Shown in pieces: positions 1 to 5,778 of a DNA stretch of 13,941 bases. How positions within the stretch are numbered: the first letter of the stretch is position 1; the number at the start of each line of letters is the position of its first letter. The DNA lies in assembly GCA_964494985.1 (NCBI GenBank), contig CAZBUB010000055.1, positions 1 to 13,941 on the forward strand. Reading direction: 5' to 3'. Under the pieces are notes generated by a model. The model searched no databases. It was not told where the DNA came from and saw only the letters and a list, made by a program, of their open reading frames with translations. Both the position numbers and the translations under genes were made by a program. The DNA comes from CAZBUB01 sp964494985 (lineage in GTDB: Bacteria; Desulfobacterota; Desulfovibrionia; Desulfovibrionales; Desulfothermaceae).

Positions 1-203
1 CAGACTTTTGCTTTACGCATTCTTGGGAGCGAGTTTTTTGCACCCTGTGGGCCGACCCCCTGGACCTGGTGAACAGTTACATTTTTTTTTGCTTTCCGGG
101 AATCTCTGTCAGTTAAAACGCCTTCCCGTACTCGCCGGTTCAAACCCGGGACAAGTTCCGGCACCAGTATGACACCAAAAGCTATTTCCGAAAAGCAGTA
201 CCA
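1..203. other. Leading non-coding stretch, no gene recognised
   Basis: No intact gene is recognised between the window start and the antitoxin relic at 204. A plus-strand frame is open from position 2 to a TGA at 170-172, but its translation, rich in Pro, Leu and Gly, resembles no family I know. It could be chance or the tail of a gene beginning before the window. A T-run lies near 82-90. The bases around 133-166 look superficially like the T-arm and CCA end of a tRNA, but the spacing does not fit. Confidence 0.4.
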
Positions 204-304
204 ATGATACGTGCCCAGATTCAATTGACCAAGGAGCATGCGGATAAATTGAAAGAACTTGCTCATCACAGCAATGAATCGATGCTACCCTGATTTAATC
301 AAAT
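204..304 (+). pseudogene. Frameshifted relic of a ribbon-helix-helix (CopG-type) antitoxin
   Basis: The ATG at 204 opens a 29-codon frame that starts MIRAQIQLTKEHADKLKELA and stops at TGA 291-293. This is the N-terminal strand and first helix typical of RHH/CopG antitoxins (MIRTQIQLTEEQ...LKELA type). The family normally continues with Ser-Met-x-Glu-Leu-Ile-Arg. Here ESM is followed by a stop, but skipping four bases (285-288) restores P-D-L-I-K in another frame. The second helix is therefore still visible and the gene is broken by a small indel. No partner toxin is recognisable after it. It may be left over from a decayed toxin-antitoxin pair. The assignment rests on motif resemblance only. 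Confidence 0.55.
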
Positions 305-333
305 GTACAGCTCCGTCATTGACGGCGGTGTAC
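305..333 (-). terminator. Near-perfect hairpin, possible terminator of the TauE operon
   Basis: Two 14-base arms (GTACAGCTCCGTCA and TGACGGCGGTGTAC) pair at 12 of 14 positions around a single central base. The hairpin lies about 70 bp past the stop of the minus-strand TauE gene. Read on the minus strand, a T-rich stretch (ATTTGATT) follows. It could be a terminator, but the tail is not a clean T-run, so another role is possible. Confidence 0.4.
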
Positions 334-403
334 CTGGAGCATTACATTCAAGGTTTGCTCTATCCATTAGCCAATTAGCTGTCCGCCCACTTACAGCAAA
401 GCA

Positions 404-1234
404 TTACAGGGGTAGCCCCAGCCAAGCGAACACACCGCACATCTTGAGCCCCATGTAGAACATGACGATGATAAAGAGATATTTGAGCTGCTTGGCTGGT
501 ATGAGGTGGGCAGACCTGGCCCCGACAAAGGCCATGGGAATGCTGCACCCGGCCAGGAGAATCCACTGCAGCCAGTTCACATACCCAGTGGAGTACGGCG
601 GCAGCCCCTGCACCCCTAGGCCATTGAGCATATAGGCCAAGACTCCGCCAATGGCAGCAAACATCATCAAGGCAGTGGATGTGCCCACCGCTTGATGCAT
701 GCTGAACTTCAGAAATACCACCATAACCGGGATCATGAGCACACCGCCGCCGATGCCGATAAGCCCGGAAACAATACCCAGAATGATTCCCCACAAAACA
801 TAAACCAGGATGTTTTCCGAAGGGTGTTCGTCAACTTTGGGCGGTTTGGCTGTCAGCATCCGGATGGCGCCCACAATGATTGCAACCCCAAACAGTTTTG
901 TCAGCATTGCCCCTGAAATATTTGAGGCAAAGTAGCCGCCTAAAAAAGCTCCAAAAGCAGCAATAACTCCGAGTATCACACCCTGCTTCCAAAGCACGGC
1001 ACCCTTGGTATGATGGGTCAGGGCCCCGCTTAAGGCTGTGGGCAACACAACCAGCAGGTTGGTCCCAAAGGCGATGCGAATGGCTATTGTCGGATCCACC
1101 CCCATGGATTGAAGCACCCAGAACTGCACCGGGACCATGATAAAGCATCCGCCAACACCCAAAAGGCCGGAGGCAAAGCCGACTCCGAGCCCTGTAATGA
1201 GCAAAGCAATGATGTGCATGACTTGAATTTCCAT
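404..1234 (-). CDS. TauE/SafE-family membrane permease (sulfite or organosulfonate export)
   Basis: A 276-residue polytopic membrane protein of the TauE/SafE family, anion exporters tied to sulfite, sulfoacetate or other sulfur compounds. Two related halves are visible. The first carries GLGVGFASGLLGVGGCFIMVP near the N-terminus. The second carries GIVSGLIGIGGGVLMIPVMV about 150 residues later. This internal duplication of a Gly-rich motif is the hallmark of the family. About eight hydrophobic segments are expected. The start is ATG 1234, preceded by AAGGAGGG at good spacing; an upstream in-frame GTG at 1243 sits inside the ribosome site and is less likely. It lies 26 bp after the NifX-like gene and probably shares its sigma-54 promoter. 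Substrate is not decided by sequence; sulfite or another oxidised sulfur anion is inferred from family and host type. Confidence 0.88.
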   Translation of the reverse strand: MEIQVMHIIALLITGLGVGFASGLLGVGGCFIMVPVQFWVLQSMGVDPTIAIRIAFGTNLLVVLPTALSGALTHHTKGAVLWKQGVILGVIAAFGAFLGGYFASNISGAMLTKLFGVAIIVGAIRMLTAKPPKVDEHPSENILVYVLWGIILGIVSGLIGIGGGVLMIPVMVVFLKFSMHQAVGTSTALMMFAAIGGVLAYMLNGLGVQGLPPYSTGYVNWLQWILLAGCSIPMAFVGARSAHLIPAKQLKYLFIIVMFYMGLKMCGVFAWLGLPL

Positions 1235-1260
1235 TTGTATCACCCTCCTTTAAGCTATTT

Positions 1261-1584
1261 TTACCGTTCAAAAAGGGATCCAGATTCGATTAGGGAAGCA
1301 ACTTGCTGGTCTGCATCTCCTTTGCAATTCTCCAAGACTTTGATCCCCTTGCTAACAAGGAGCTCCTTGCATTGCCTTTGGATCCCGCCGCAAACAAGAA
1401 TATCTGCTCGAAAAGCCACTATCTGCCTGGCCAGATGCACCGCCTGATCGCCACAGGATTCTCCGAAATGTTCAATGCGCTTGCTGACAATCTCCCGGTC
1501 TTGTATTTCATACACTGCAACAGTGACAGAACTTCCAAAGTGGGGCGATATTCTTGAGCCAAACAGAGGAACACTAAGGATCAT
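1261..1584 (-). CDS. NifX/NafY-like dinitrogenase-cofactor-domain protein
   Basis: A 107-residue protein made of one NifB/NifX/NafY-type fold, a family that binds or carries metal-sulfur clusters (Fe-Mo cofactor precursors, or the Mo-Cu cluster of the orange protein ORP). Diagnostic parts are the opening ILSVPLFGSRISPHF strand-loop, the central HFGESCGDQAVHLARQI helix and the DILVCGGIQRQCKELL segment. Cys 44, 65, 72 and 87 are candidate ligands. ATG 1584 is chosen because it begins right at the conserved beta strand and has GGGGAG five bases upstream. The frame stays open to 1722, but the extra residues do not look like the family. As first gene after the sigma-54 promoter, it may sense or carry a metal-sulfur species linked to the exporter downstream. 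No nif genes are in view, so nitrogen fixation is unlikely. Confidence 0.8.
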   Translation of the reverse strand: MILSVPLFGSRISPHFGSSVTVAVYEIQDREIVSKRIEHFGESCGDQAVHLARQIVAFRADILVCGGIQRQCKELLVSKGIKVLENCKGDADQQVASLIESGSLFER

Positions 1585-1690
1585 AACCGCTCCCCAGATA
1601 AATAGAATTTTTAAAGACCTTCCAACAGCGCCCGCTATGCACAGCTTTTGCGTGTACATGGAGACTATGTTTTGATGGCTATCTATTGCG

Positions 1691-1707
1691 AAGCAAACCC
1701 AATGCCA
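1691..1707 (-). promoter_or_regulatory. Sigma-54 (-24/-12) promoter
   Basis: Read on the minus strand this is TGGCATTGGGTTTGCTT. Compared with the sigma-54 consensus TGGCAC-N5-TTGC(A/T), the -24 element is TGGCA and the -12 element is TTGCT, with GG and GC at exactly the required spacing. Transcription would start near 1681, about 97 bases before the NifX-like start. The next gene upstream encodes a sigma-54 activator, which strongly supports the call. Confidence 0.85.
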
Positions 1708-1710
1708 TGA

Positions 1711-1736
1711 ATGCAACAACATCTTCCTTGTTGCAT
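1711..1736. promoter_or_regulatory. Perfect 9-bp inverted repeat next to the sigma-54 promoter
   Basis: ATGCAACAA (1711-1719) and TTGTTGCAT (1728-1736) are perfect reverse complements separated by 8 bp. The site lies four bases upstream of the -24 element, between the activator gene and its presumed target. It is a candidate site for the activator, though closer to the promoter than most enhancer sites. A repressor site is the alternative. Confidence 0.6.
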
Positions 1737-1804
1737 TTAACGAAACATAACAGGTAGTTATAGGATAAGCAGGCTAAGACCTGGGAGAAAAGAAGGAAGG
1801 AATA

Positions 1805-1840
1805 TGTTTCAAATCATGAAACCGTTTCAGGATTGTTTCA
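1805..1840. promoter_or_regulatory. Clustered TGTTTCA motifs, candidate activator sites
   Basis: Three TGTTTCA-like heptamers occur at 1805, 1823 (as CGTTTCA) and 1834. The central one forms a 6-bp inverted repeat, TGAAAC-C-GTTTCA (1817-1829). They lie about 100-130 bp upstream of the -24 element, the usual distance for an enhancer-binding activator, and overlap the end of the activator gene. The link to the activator is inferred. Confidence 0.4.
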
Positions 1841-3217
1841 GCCAAGGAGACCCAGTCTCTTCATCCGACGCCAGAGAGTGCTGCGGCTGATGCCTAGAGC
1901 CCTGGCCGCTTGTTCCCGGTTGTGCCGGCAATGTTCAAGCATAGCTTGAATCCTTTTCGCCTCTTCCAGGTCCTGGGCAGACAATTTAGGCTGCTGGGAA
2001 TGGCTGCCCTGGGCAATCTCATTGGGCAGATGCTCCAGTTCAATACGTGAGCCTTTGCAGGCAATGAAGGCAAACTCGATGAAGTTTCGCAACTCTCTGA
2101 TGTTGCCAGGGAAAGGATAACACATCAGGGCGTGGAGGGCTTCAGGACTGATGCCTTGAATGTTTTTGCCTTGTTGCAGATTGAGCTGGGAGATGAACTG
2201 GTCCACCAAGATGGGGATGTCTTCCCGGCGTTCCTTTAATGGCGGCAGCTCCAGGGTGACCACATTGAGCCTGTAATAAAGGTCTTCCCTGAAATCACCT
2301 TTTGCGACAAGCTGTTTGAGCTCAAAGTTGGCGGCGGCAATGATCCTGAAATCAGATTTTACCGGCTTGGTGCCTCCCACTGGGGTAAATGAATGATTTT
2401 CCAGTACTCTCAAAAGGTCGGATTGCAAAGCAAAAGAGGTGGTTCCGATTTCGTCCAAGAATAAAGTGCCCTGGTCAGCCGCCAGAAAATAGCCAGGTTT
2501 GTCCCGAACCGCTCCGGTAAAGGCTCCCTTGGCGTGACCAAAAAGCTCGGATTCCAGCAGGCTTTCTGGTAAGGCAGCGCAATTGACTGCCACAAAAGGA
2601 CCGCTGGCCCTTGGGCTAAGATTGTGGATAGCCCGGGCCACAAGCTCTTTTCCAGTTCCTGTGGGGCCTTGGAGCAGCACGGGACTGCCGCTTTCAGCAA
2701 TATCCGGAAGAAAGGAAAGAATGGCCTGCATCTTGGGGTGCTTGCCGACAATGTCCTCCTTTACATACTGCTTGTTCAATTCCCGCCGCAGTTTTTCCAG
2801 CTCGGAAAGATCCCTGAATGTTTCCACTCCCCCTATAATCTCGCCTCCTGGATTGCGCAAAATATTGGTGCTCAGGCTGATTGGCTTCTGCTCGCCTTGT
2901 TTGGTGATGATCTGGGCCGAAAGATTGATTTGGGGGGTTTTGGTGGACAGCGTATGTCCCAAAGCGCAGTTATGTTCACAAATATCGGCTCGAAAGACAT
3001 CAAAGCAGTGCTGGCCAATGGCCTCCTGTTGGGTAAAACCCGTAATATGCTCTGCAGCCCGATTGAATGAGGTAATCCGTTTCTGGATGTCTATGGTGAA
3101 CACGCCGTCGCTGATGCTCTCCAAAATGGTGCAACAAGGAGTCGGCACCACCGAAGTAATGTCGCAAAAAACCTTGCTATTCTCCGGCCTGACAGCTTTT
3201 CGATTGTTAATTTTCAT
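1838..3217 (-). CDS. Sigma-54-dependent activator with Cys-rich PAS domain (OrpR-like)
   Basis: A 459-residue enhancer-binding protein. A PAS domain spans roughly residues 28-140. An AAA+ domain covers about 153-385, with Walker A GPTGTGKE (184-191), the sigma-54 contact loop GAFTGA (231-236) and Walker B GTLFLDEI (250-257). A Fis-type helix-turn-helix lies at 433-455. The PAS region holds Cys 28, 29, 71, 80 and 84, the last two in ICEHNCALG. This layout recalls OrpR (DVU2106) of Desulfovibrio vulgaris, reported as a PAS Fe-S redox sensor that controls orange-protein operons with sigma-54. I recall this from the literature and have not aligned the proteins. All sigma-54 contact motifs are intact. 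It sits directly upstream of a sigma-54 promoter in the same direction, so the NifX-like/TauE pair is the likely target. The ATG at 3217 overlaps a short upstream frame and lacks a strong ribosome site of its own. Confidence 0.9.
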   Translation of the reverse strand: MKINNRKAVRPENSKVFCDITSVVPTPCCTILESISDGVFTIDIQKRITSFNRAAEHITGFTQQEAIGQHCFDVFRADICEHNCALGHTLSTKTPQINLSAQIITKQGEQKPISLSTNILRNPGGEIIGGVETFRDLSELEKLRRELNKQYVKEDIVGKHPKMQAILSFLPDIAESGSPVLLQGPTGTGKELVARAIHNLSPRASGPFVAVNCAALPESLLESELFGHAKGAFTGAVRDKPGYFLAADQGTLFLDEIGTTSFALQSDLLRVLENHSFTPVGGTKPVKSDFRIIAAANFELKQLVAKGDFREDLYYRLNVVTLELPPLKERREDIPILVDQFISQLNLQQGKNIQGISPEALHALMCYPFPGNIRELRNFIEFAFIACKGSRIELEHLPNEIAQGSHSQQPKLSAQDLEEAKRIQAMLEHCRHNREQAARALGISRSTLWRRMKRLGLLG

Positions 3218-3245
3218 AATCTGATAACTTTTTCATGAAAGACAT
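3207..3245 (-). CDS. Possible 12-residue leader peptide coupled to the activator
   Basis: A minus-strand frame reads MSFMKKLSDYEN and stops at TAA 3209-3207, overlapping the activator ATG at 3217. The strongest ribosome site here, GAGGAGG, lies three bases before the first ATG and twelve before the internal ATG at 3236, whereas the activator ATG has only a weak purine run. Ribosomes ending on this frame could restart on the activator. It is too short for coding statistics; the GAGGAGG may instead just be a distant site for the activator. Confidence 0.3.
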   Translation of the reverse strand: MSFMKKLSDYEN

Positions 3246-3282
3246 TGGCCTCCTCATCAAATACGACTTGTGCGAAATAACC

Positions 3283-3298
3283 ATTATATTTCATTATA
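3283..3298 (-). promoter_or_regulatory. Tandem TATAAT boxes upstream of the activator
   Basis: On the minus strand two exact TATAAT hexamers occur 10 bp apart (3298-3293 and 3288-3283), 27-48 bp before the GAGGAGG site. No convincing -35 box is seen at 16-18 bp from either. They are plausible sigma-70 -10 elements for the activator gene. Confidence 0.4.
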
Positions 3299-3378
3299 TT
3301 ACCCCAAATTCTATTAGAATGCGACGCACTGATCGAATACTTGATTTACGTGTTCATTCATAAGCCTGGGCCTTTTGT

Positions 3379-3780
3379 TTACTGACCACACCCTTTTGGA
3401 CAGGGCTCCAGCATGGAGCGGAGCATCCGGCAATTGCGGCAGACCATCATCTTGTCCTTCCAGTTAGGGTGCATGTATCCATTACAGATGGTGCCGTTGA
3501 TGAACCAGCACAGGGTCCCGGCCTGAAACTCCCAGGCCGGGCATTCCCTCACCCGCTCGGCTGAGCAGTCCATAAGGTCCCAGCAGGGCCTTAAAGCCTC
3601 CTGCAAAGCCCTCTTTCTGGTGACCAGAAAGAGCATCTGCCTTTCCACGTGTACCGGGAAAGAGCGCCAGCCCTGCTCATAGCTGTGCACTGCCTTGATA
3701 GAGGTGCCCAGCAGCTGAGCCAGCTGCTTCTGGGTCTTGCCCAGCCTGCTGCGCAAAAGGGAGAATTCCTGATTGTCCAT
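3379..3780 (-). CDS. Helix-turn-helix regulator with Cys-rich C-terminal domain
   Basis: A 133-residue protein. Residues 5-50 form an XRE-like helix-turn-helix (LGKTQKQLAQLLGTSIKAVHSYEQGWR). Residues 60-133 carry nine cysteines at 66, 72, 80, 91, 99, 114, 117, 127 and 131, with CW (66-67), CPAW and CWFINGT motifs. I associate this pattern with two-CW-type domains of Desulfovibrio-like bacteria, which probably bind zinc or an Fe-S cluster. ATG 3780 is chosen because GGGAG lies four bases upstream; the frame is open to 3810. The gene faces a strong palindrome (3809-3825), suggesting autoregulation. It stands alone, between the activator and the toxin-antitoxin pair. Target genes and ligand are unknown; metal, thiol or redox sensing is inferred from the cysteines. 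Confidence 0.75.
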   Translation of the reverse strand: MDNQEFSLLRSRLGKTQKQLAQLLGTSIKAVHSYEQGWRSFPVHVERQMLFLVTRKRALQEALRPCWDLMDCSAERVRECPAWEFQAGTLCWFINGTICNGYMHPNWKDKMMVCRNCRMLRSMLEPCPKGCGQ

Positions 3781-3808
3781 TGATCTCCCTGATAGCTTTG
3801 AAGATTTC

Positions 3809-3835
3809 ATACCACAATGTGGTATTTGATATCAA
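3809..3835. promoter_or_regulatory. Double palindromic operator before the Cys-rich regulator
   Basis: ATACCACA-A-TGTGGTAT (3809-3825) is a perfect palindrome with 8-bp arms. It is followed without a gap by TTGATATCAA (3826-3835), a perfect 10-bp palindrome. The pair lies 29-55 bp upstream of the regulator start and about 100 bp before the antitoxin, so either gene could be controlled. Autorepression by the helix-turn-helix protein is most likely. Confidence 0.55.
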
Positions 3836-3877
3836 TCCTGAGCACCAACCTCTTTTGCATATCCAGCTATAAAATGT

Positions 3878-3924
3878 TTGACAAAGTGACCTGGTTTGGT
3901 CAGACTATATTTAAAGACAGGAGG
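3878..3924 (+). promoter_or_regulatory. Toxin-antitoxin control region with small inverted repeat
   Basis: TTGACA (3878-3883) is a good -35 match, but the nearest TATATT (3906-3911) is 22 bp away, too far for a standard promoter. TGACC (3887-3891) and GGTCA (3898-3902) form a 5-bp inverted repeat between them, a possible antitoxin operator. AGGAGG (3919-3924) lies eight bases before the antitoxin ATG. Confidence 0.35.
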
Positions 3925-3932
3925 CAATAAAA

Positions 3933-4172
3933 ATGCAGATTACCAATATTTCCGAGGCAAAAGCTCAGTTATCCGCGTTGATTGAAAAAGTCATGGCCGG
4001 AGAAGAAGTGATTATTGGCAAGGCTGGAAAACCCGTTGCCCGCATCGTCAAGTATGAGAATAACCGCCAGCAGCGCCAGCCTGGAGCTTTAAAAGGAAAA
4101 ATCAAAATAGCGGATGACTTCGATATGCTCCCAAATGATATCGCCGAAGTATTGGGCATGGTGGACAAATGA
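3933..4172 (+). CDS. Phd/YefM-type antitoxin
   Basis: A 79-residue antitoxin of the Phd/YefM (prevent-host-death) family. These proteins bind their own promoter through an N-terminal domain and neutralise the partner toxin through a C-terminal tail. The opening MQITNISEAKAQLSALIEKV, the middle GEEVIIGKAGKPVARIVKY and a short variable acidic tail are typical, and the length is normal. AGGAGG precedes the ATG at good spacing. The stop overlaps the toxin start by four bases (ATGA), the usual translational coupling that keeps antitoxin in excess. No sign of decay is seen. Confidence 0.92.
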   Translation: MQITNISEAKAQLSALIEKVMAGEEVIIGKAGKPVARIVKYENNRQQRQPGALKGKIKIADDFDMLPNDIAEVLGMVDK

Positions 4173-4546
4173 ATTTGCTTCTCGACACACATATGTTGCT
4201 GTGGTGGTTGGACGATAGTCCTTATCTATCAGATGGTGAACGTAGTGCTATCGCTAATCCCGCTAATCTGATAGTTGTGAGTGCTGCTGTAATCTGGGAG
4301 ATACGGATCAAGCAGGCGCTTGGAAAACTGGAAATTCCAGCGGAATTCTATACCATTATCAAAGAGCAGGGATTTGAGCTTTTATCCATCACCACGGATC
4401 ATGCATATGCGGCAGGCGGCCTGCCAATGCACCATCGCGACCCCTTTGACAGAATGATCATCGCCCAGGCCAATCTGGAAAAACTGTGTGTCATTACTCG
4501 CGACACCATATTCAGCAGATACGATGTTTCCGTCTTGACACAATGA
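4169..4546 (+). CDS. vapC: PIN-domain toxin (VapC-like ribonuclease)
   Basis: A 125-residue PIN-domain protein, expected to be a Mg-dependent RNase that cuts tRNA or rRNA when free of antitoxin. Acidic active-site residues are in the usual places: Asp 6 in LLLDTHMLLWWL, Glu 44 in SAAVIWEI, Asp 91 and Asp 94 in HHRDPFDRMIIAQA, and Asp 112 near the end. Full length and no frame break suggest it is active. It overlaps the Phd-type antitoxin start-to-stop. This Phd plus PIN pairing is common in bacteria. The pair separates the sulfur module from the arsenic genes and may help hold the region in the genome. The RNA target cannot be read from sequence. Confidence 0.92.
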   Translation: MNLLLDTHMLLWWLDDSPYLSDGERSAIANPANLIVVSAAVIWEIRIKQALGKLEIPAEFYTIIKEQGFELLSITTDHAYAAGGLPMHHRDPFDRMIIAQANLEKLCVITRDTIFSRYDVSVLTQ

Positions 4547-4650
4547 TCGAAATCTATAATTTGACCCGCTTTCTGTAAGCCTGCCCAATTGCCTCCAATA
4601 TATTAAGAACCTTGAGCACAGATTTACAGTGCCCGTGGTCCGGCAAAGAC

Positions 4651-4683
4651 TTGACAAGGCACTTTTATTGGTTATTATACCAA
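4651..4683 (+). promoter_or_regulatory. arsR promoter with overlapping ArsR operator
   Basis: TTGACA (4651-4656) and TTATAC (4675-4680) are separated by 18 bp, a good sigma-70 promoter. TTGGT (4668-4672) and ACCAA (4679-4683) form an inverted repeat with a 6-bp spacer that covers the -10 box. A repressor bound there would block RNA polymerase, the usual ArsR arrangement. It lies about 20 bp before the arsR ATG. Confidence 0.75.
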
Positions 4684-4703
4684 ATAAGAAACAAGAGGTG
4701 GCC

Positions 4704-5024
4704 ATGAACAGGAAAATCAGGGAACGCTACGAGACCAGGTCTAGGATTATGAAAGCCTTGGGGCATCCCAGCAGGCTGTTCATAGTGGAGGAGCTAAGTC
4801 GGGGCAGCAGGTGCGTGTGCGAGCTGACCGAGATGATAGGCGCAGATACATCCACTGTGTCCAAGCACCTGTCCATCCTTAGGGAAGCCGGGCTGGTGGA
4901 TTATGACAAACAGGGCACTCAAATGCACTACCATCTCTCTGCACCCTGTATCCTGGACTTCTTCAGCTGCCTGGAGAACCTGATTCAGACAGACTTGGAG
5001 CGCAGAAAGCTCCAGCTTGAATGA
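4704..5024 (+). CDS. arsR: ArsR-family arsenite-responsive repressor
   Basis: A 106-residue winged-helix repressor of the ArsR/SmtB family. It should bind the operator over its promoter and release on binding As(III). The metal motif in the recognition region is SRCVCELTEM, with Cys 37 and Cys 39, matching the ELCVC(D/E)L signature of arsenite sensors. The following DTSTVSKHLSILREAGLVDYDKQG is the DNA-binding helix and wing. Two further cysteines near the C-terminus (82, 89) could provide a third ligand. ATG 4704 is chosen for the conserved length and the upstream AGAGGTGG; the frame is open from 4629 but would cover the promoter. arsC follows 20 bp later, so the two are cotranscribed. Confidence 0.93.
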   Translation: MNRKIRERYETRSRIMKALGHPSRLFIVEELSRGSRCVCELTEMIGADTSTVSKHLSILREAGLVDYDKQGTQMHYHLSAPCILDFFSCLENLIQTDLERRKLQLE

Positions 5025-5044
5025 TCCAGAATAAGGAGGGACTC

Positions 5045-5488
5045 ATGTCCAAAACAAAGGTTTTGTTTTTATGCACTGGCAACTCCTGCCGCAGCCAAAT
5101 GGCAGAGGGCTGGACTAGGCATCTTTTGGGAGAAGAGATCCAGGCCTTTTCAGCCGGGGTAATCAAGCACGGCCTGGACCAAAGGGCGGTCCAGGTCATG
5201 GCTGAGGCAGGAGTGGACATCTCCGGGCACCAGTCCAAGACCACCGACGAATTACCTGAGCAGGAGTTTGATGCAGTGATCACCTTATGCGACCACGCTA
5301 ATGAGAGCTGTCCCTTTTTCCCTGGCAAATTCCTGCGCCTGCACCAGGAATTTGACGACCCCCCTGCCCTGGCCAGGGATGCTGCAGATCAGGAAGAAGC
5401 CCTGGAGGGCTATCGAAGGGTCAGGGATCAGATCAAGGACTTTGTGCGCGGCCTGCCAGAGGTGCTGCAAGAACAACAGCCAAAATGA
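5045..5488 (+). CDS. arsC: Arsenate reductase, thioredoxin-coupled (low-molecular-weight phosphatase fold)
   Basis: A 147-residue cytoplasmic enzyme that reduces arsenate to arsenite. The N-terminal P-loop is FLCTGNSCRSQMAEGW with the nucleophile Cys 10, Cys 15 and Arg 16. Cys 82 and Cys 89 lie in LCDHANESCPFFPG, and the catalytic Asp region is FDDPPA. Cys 10/82/89 are the same positions as the triad of Staphylococcus aureus pI258 ArsC, so the intramolecular disulfide cascade recycled by thioredoxin is expected. ATG 5045 has AAGGAGG five bases upstream; an earlier ATG at 5021 overlaps the arsR stop but has no good ribosome site. Several thioredoxin-like genes downstream are candidate partners. 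Confidence 0.94.
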   Translation: MSKTKVLFLCTGNSCRSQMAEGWTRHLLGEEIQAFSAGVIKHGLDQRAVQVMAEAGVDISGHQSKTTDELPEQEFDAVITLCDHANESCPFFPGKFLRLHQEFDDPPALARDAADQEEALEGYRRVRDQIKDFVRGLPEVLQEQQPK

Positions 5489-5536
5489 AGCATATAAATC
5501 TTGTGCACAAAGTGACAGATTCTTTAACTTTTTTTG

Positions 5537-5734
5537 TATTTACTTTAAACTGTTCATTTTTAATGTTCAACATTTATTGGCTATTTTGCCAACTAATACA
5601 AAATCGTCTACTTGGGAGCTACACAGTCAACAGTCCCATGGCGACCCTTTGTTTTTATTAATTATCTACAAGAAGAACAACATCCGCACCACAAAACCTT
5701 TTAGGCTGTAGATAAGCCGATATTTACTTTAAAC
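5537..5734 (+). repeat. 14-bp direct repeats and an inverted repeat between arsC and the permease
   Basis: The 290-bp AT-rich gap 5489-5778 holds no gene. TATTTACTTTAAAC occurs exactly twice, at 5537-5550 and 5721-5734. TTATCTACA (5662-5670) and TGTAGATAA (5707-5715) form a perfect 9-bp inverted repeat with a 36-bp spacer, possibly a leader hairpin or a protein site. The last 40 bases before the permease are runs of cTTTTAACT-like units. No clear promoter or riboswitch was recognised. Confidence 0.5.
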
Positions 5735-5778
5735 TTTTAACTTTGAGCTTTTAACTCTCAGGTTAGGAGGAATCAGCT

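Noticed and set aside
133..166. tRNA-like 3' end (T-arm-like GGTTCAAACC, then CCGGCACCA)
   Set aside because: The distance from the T-arm to CCA is about five bases too long, and no acceptor, D or anticodon arm is seen upstream.
404..1584. Nitrogen-fixation genes
   Set aside because: The NifX-type domain alone occurs in many non-nif proteins, and no nif structural or assembly gene is present.
1585..1722. Extended N-terminus of the NifX-like protein
   Set aside because: It would include the predicted transcription start and part of the sigma-54 promoter; the conserved domain starts at the ATG with a ribosome site at 1584.
2583..3224. Plus-strand frame of 213 codons opposite the activator
   Set aside because: It is the complement of a well-supported sigma-54 activator and has no family resemblance.
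4629..4703. Earlier GTG start for ArsR
   Set aside because: It would place coding sequence over the clear -35/-10 promoter and operator, and the family length fits the later ATG.
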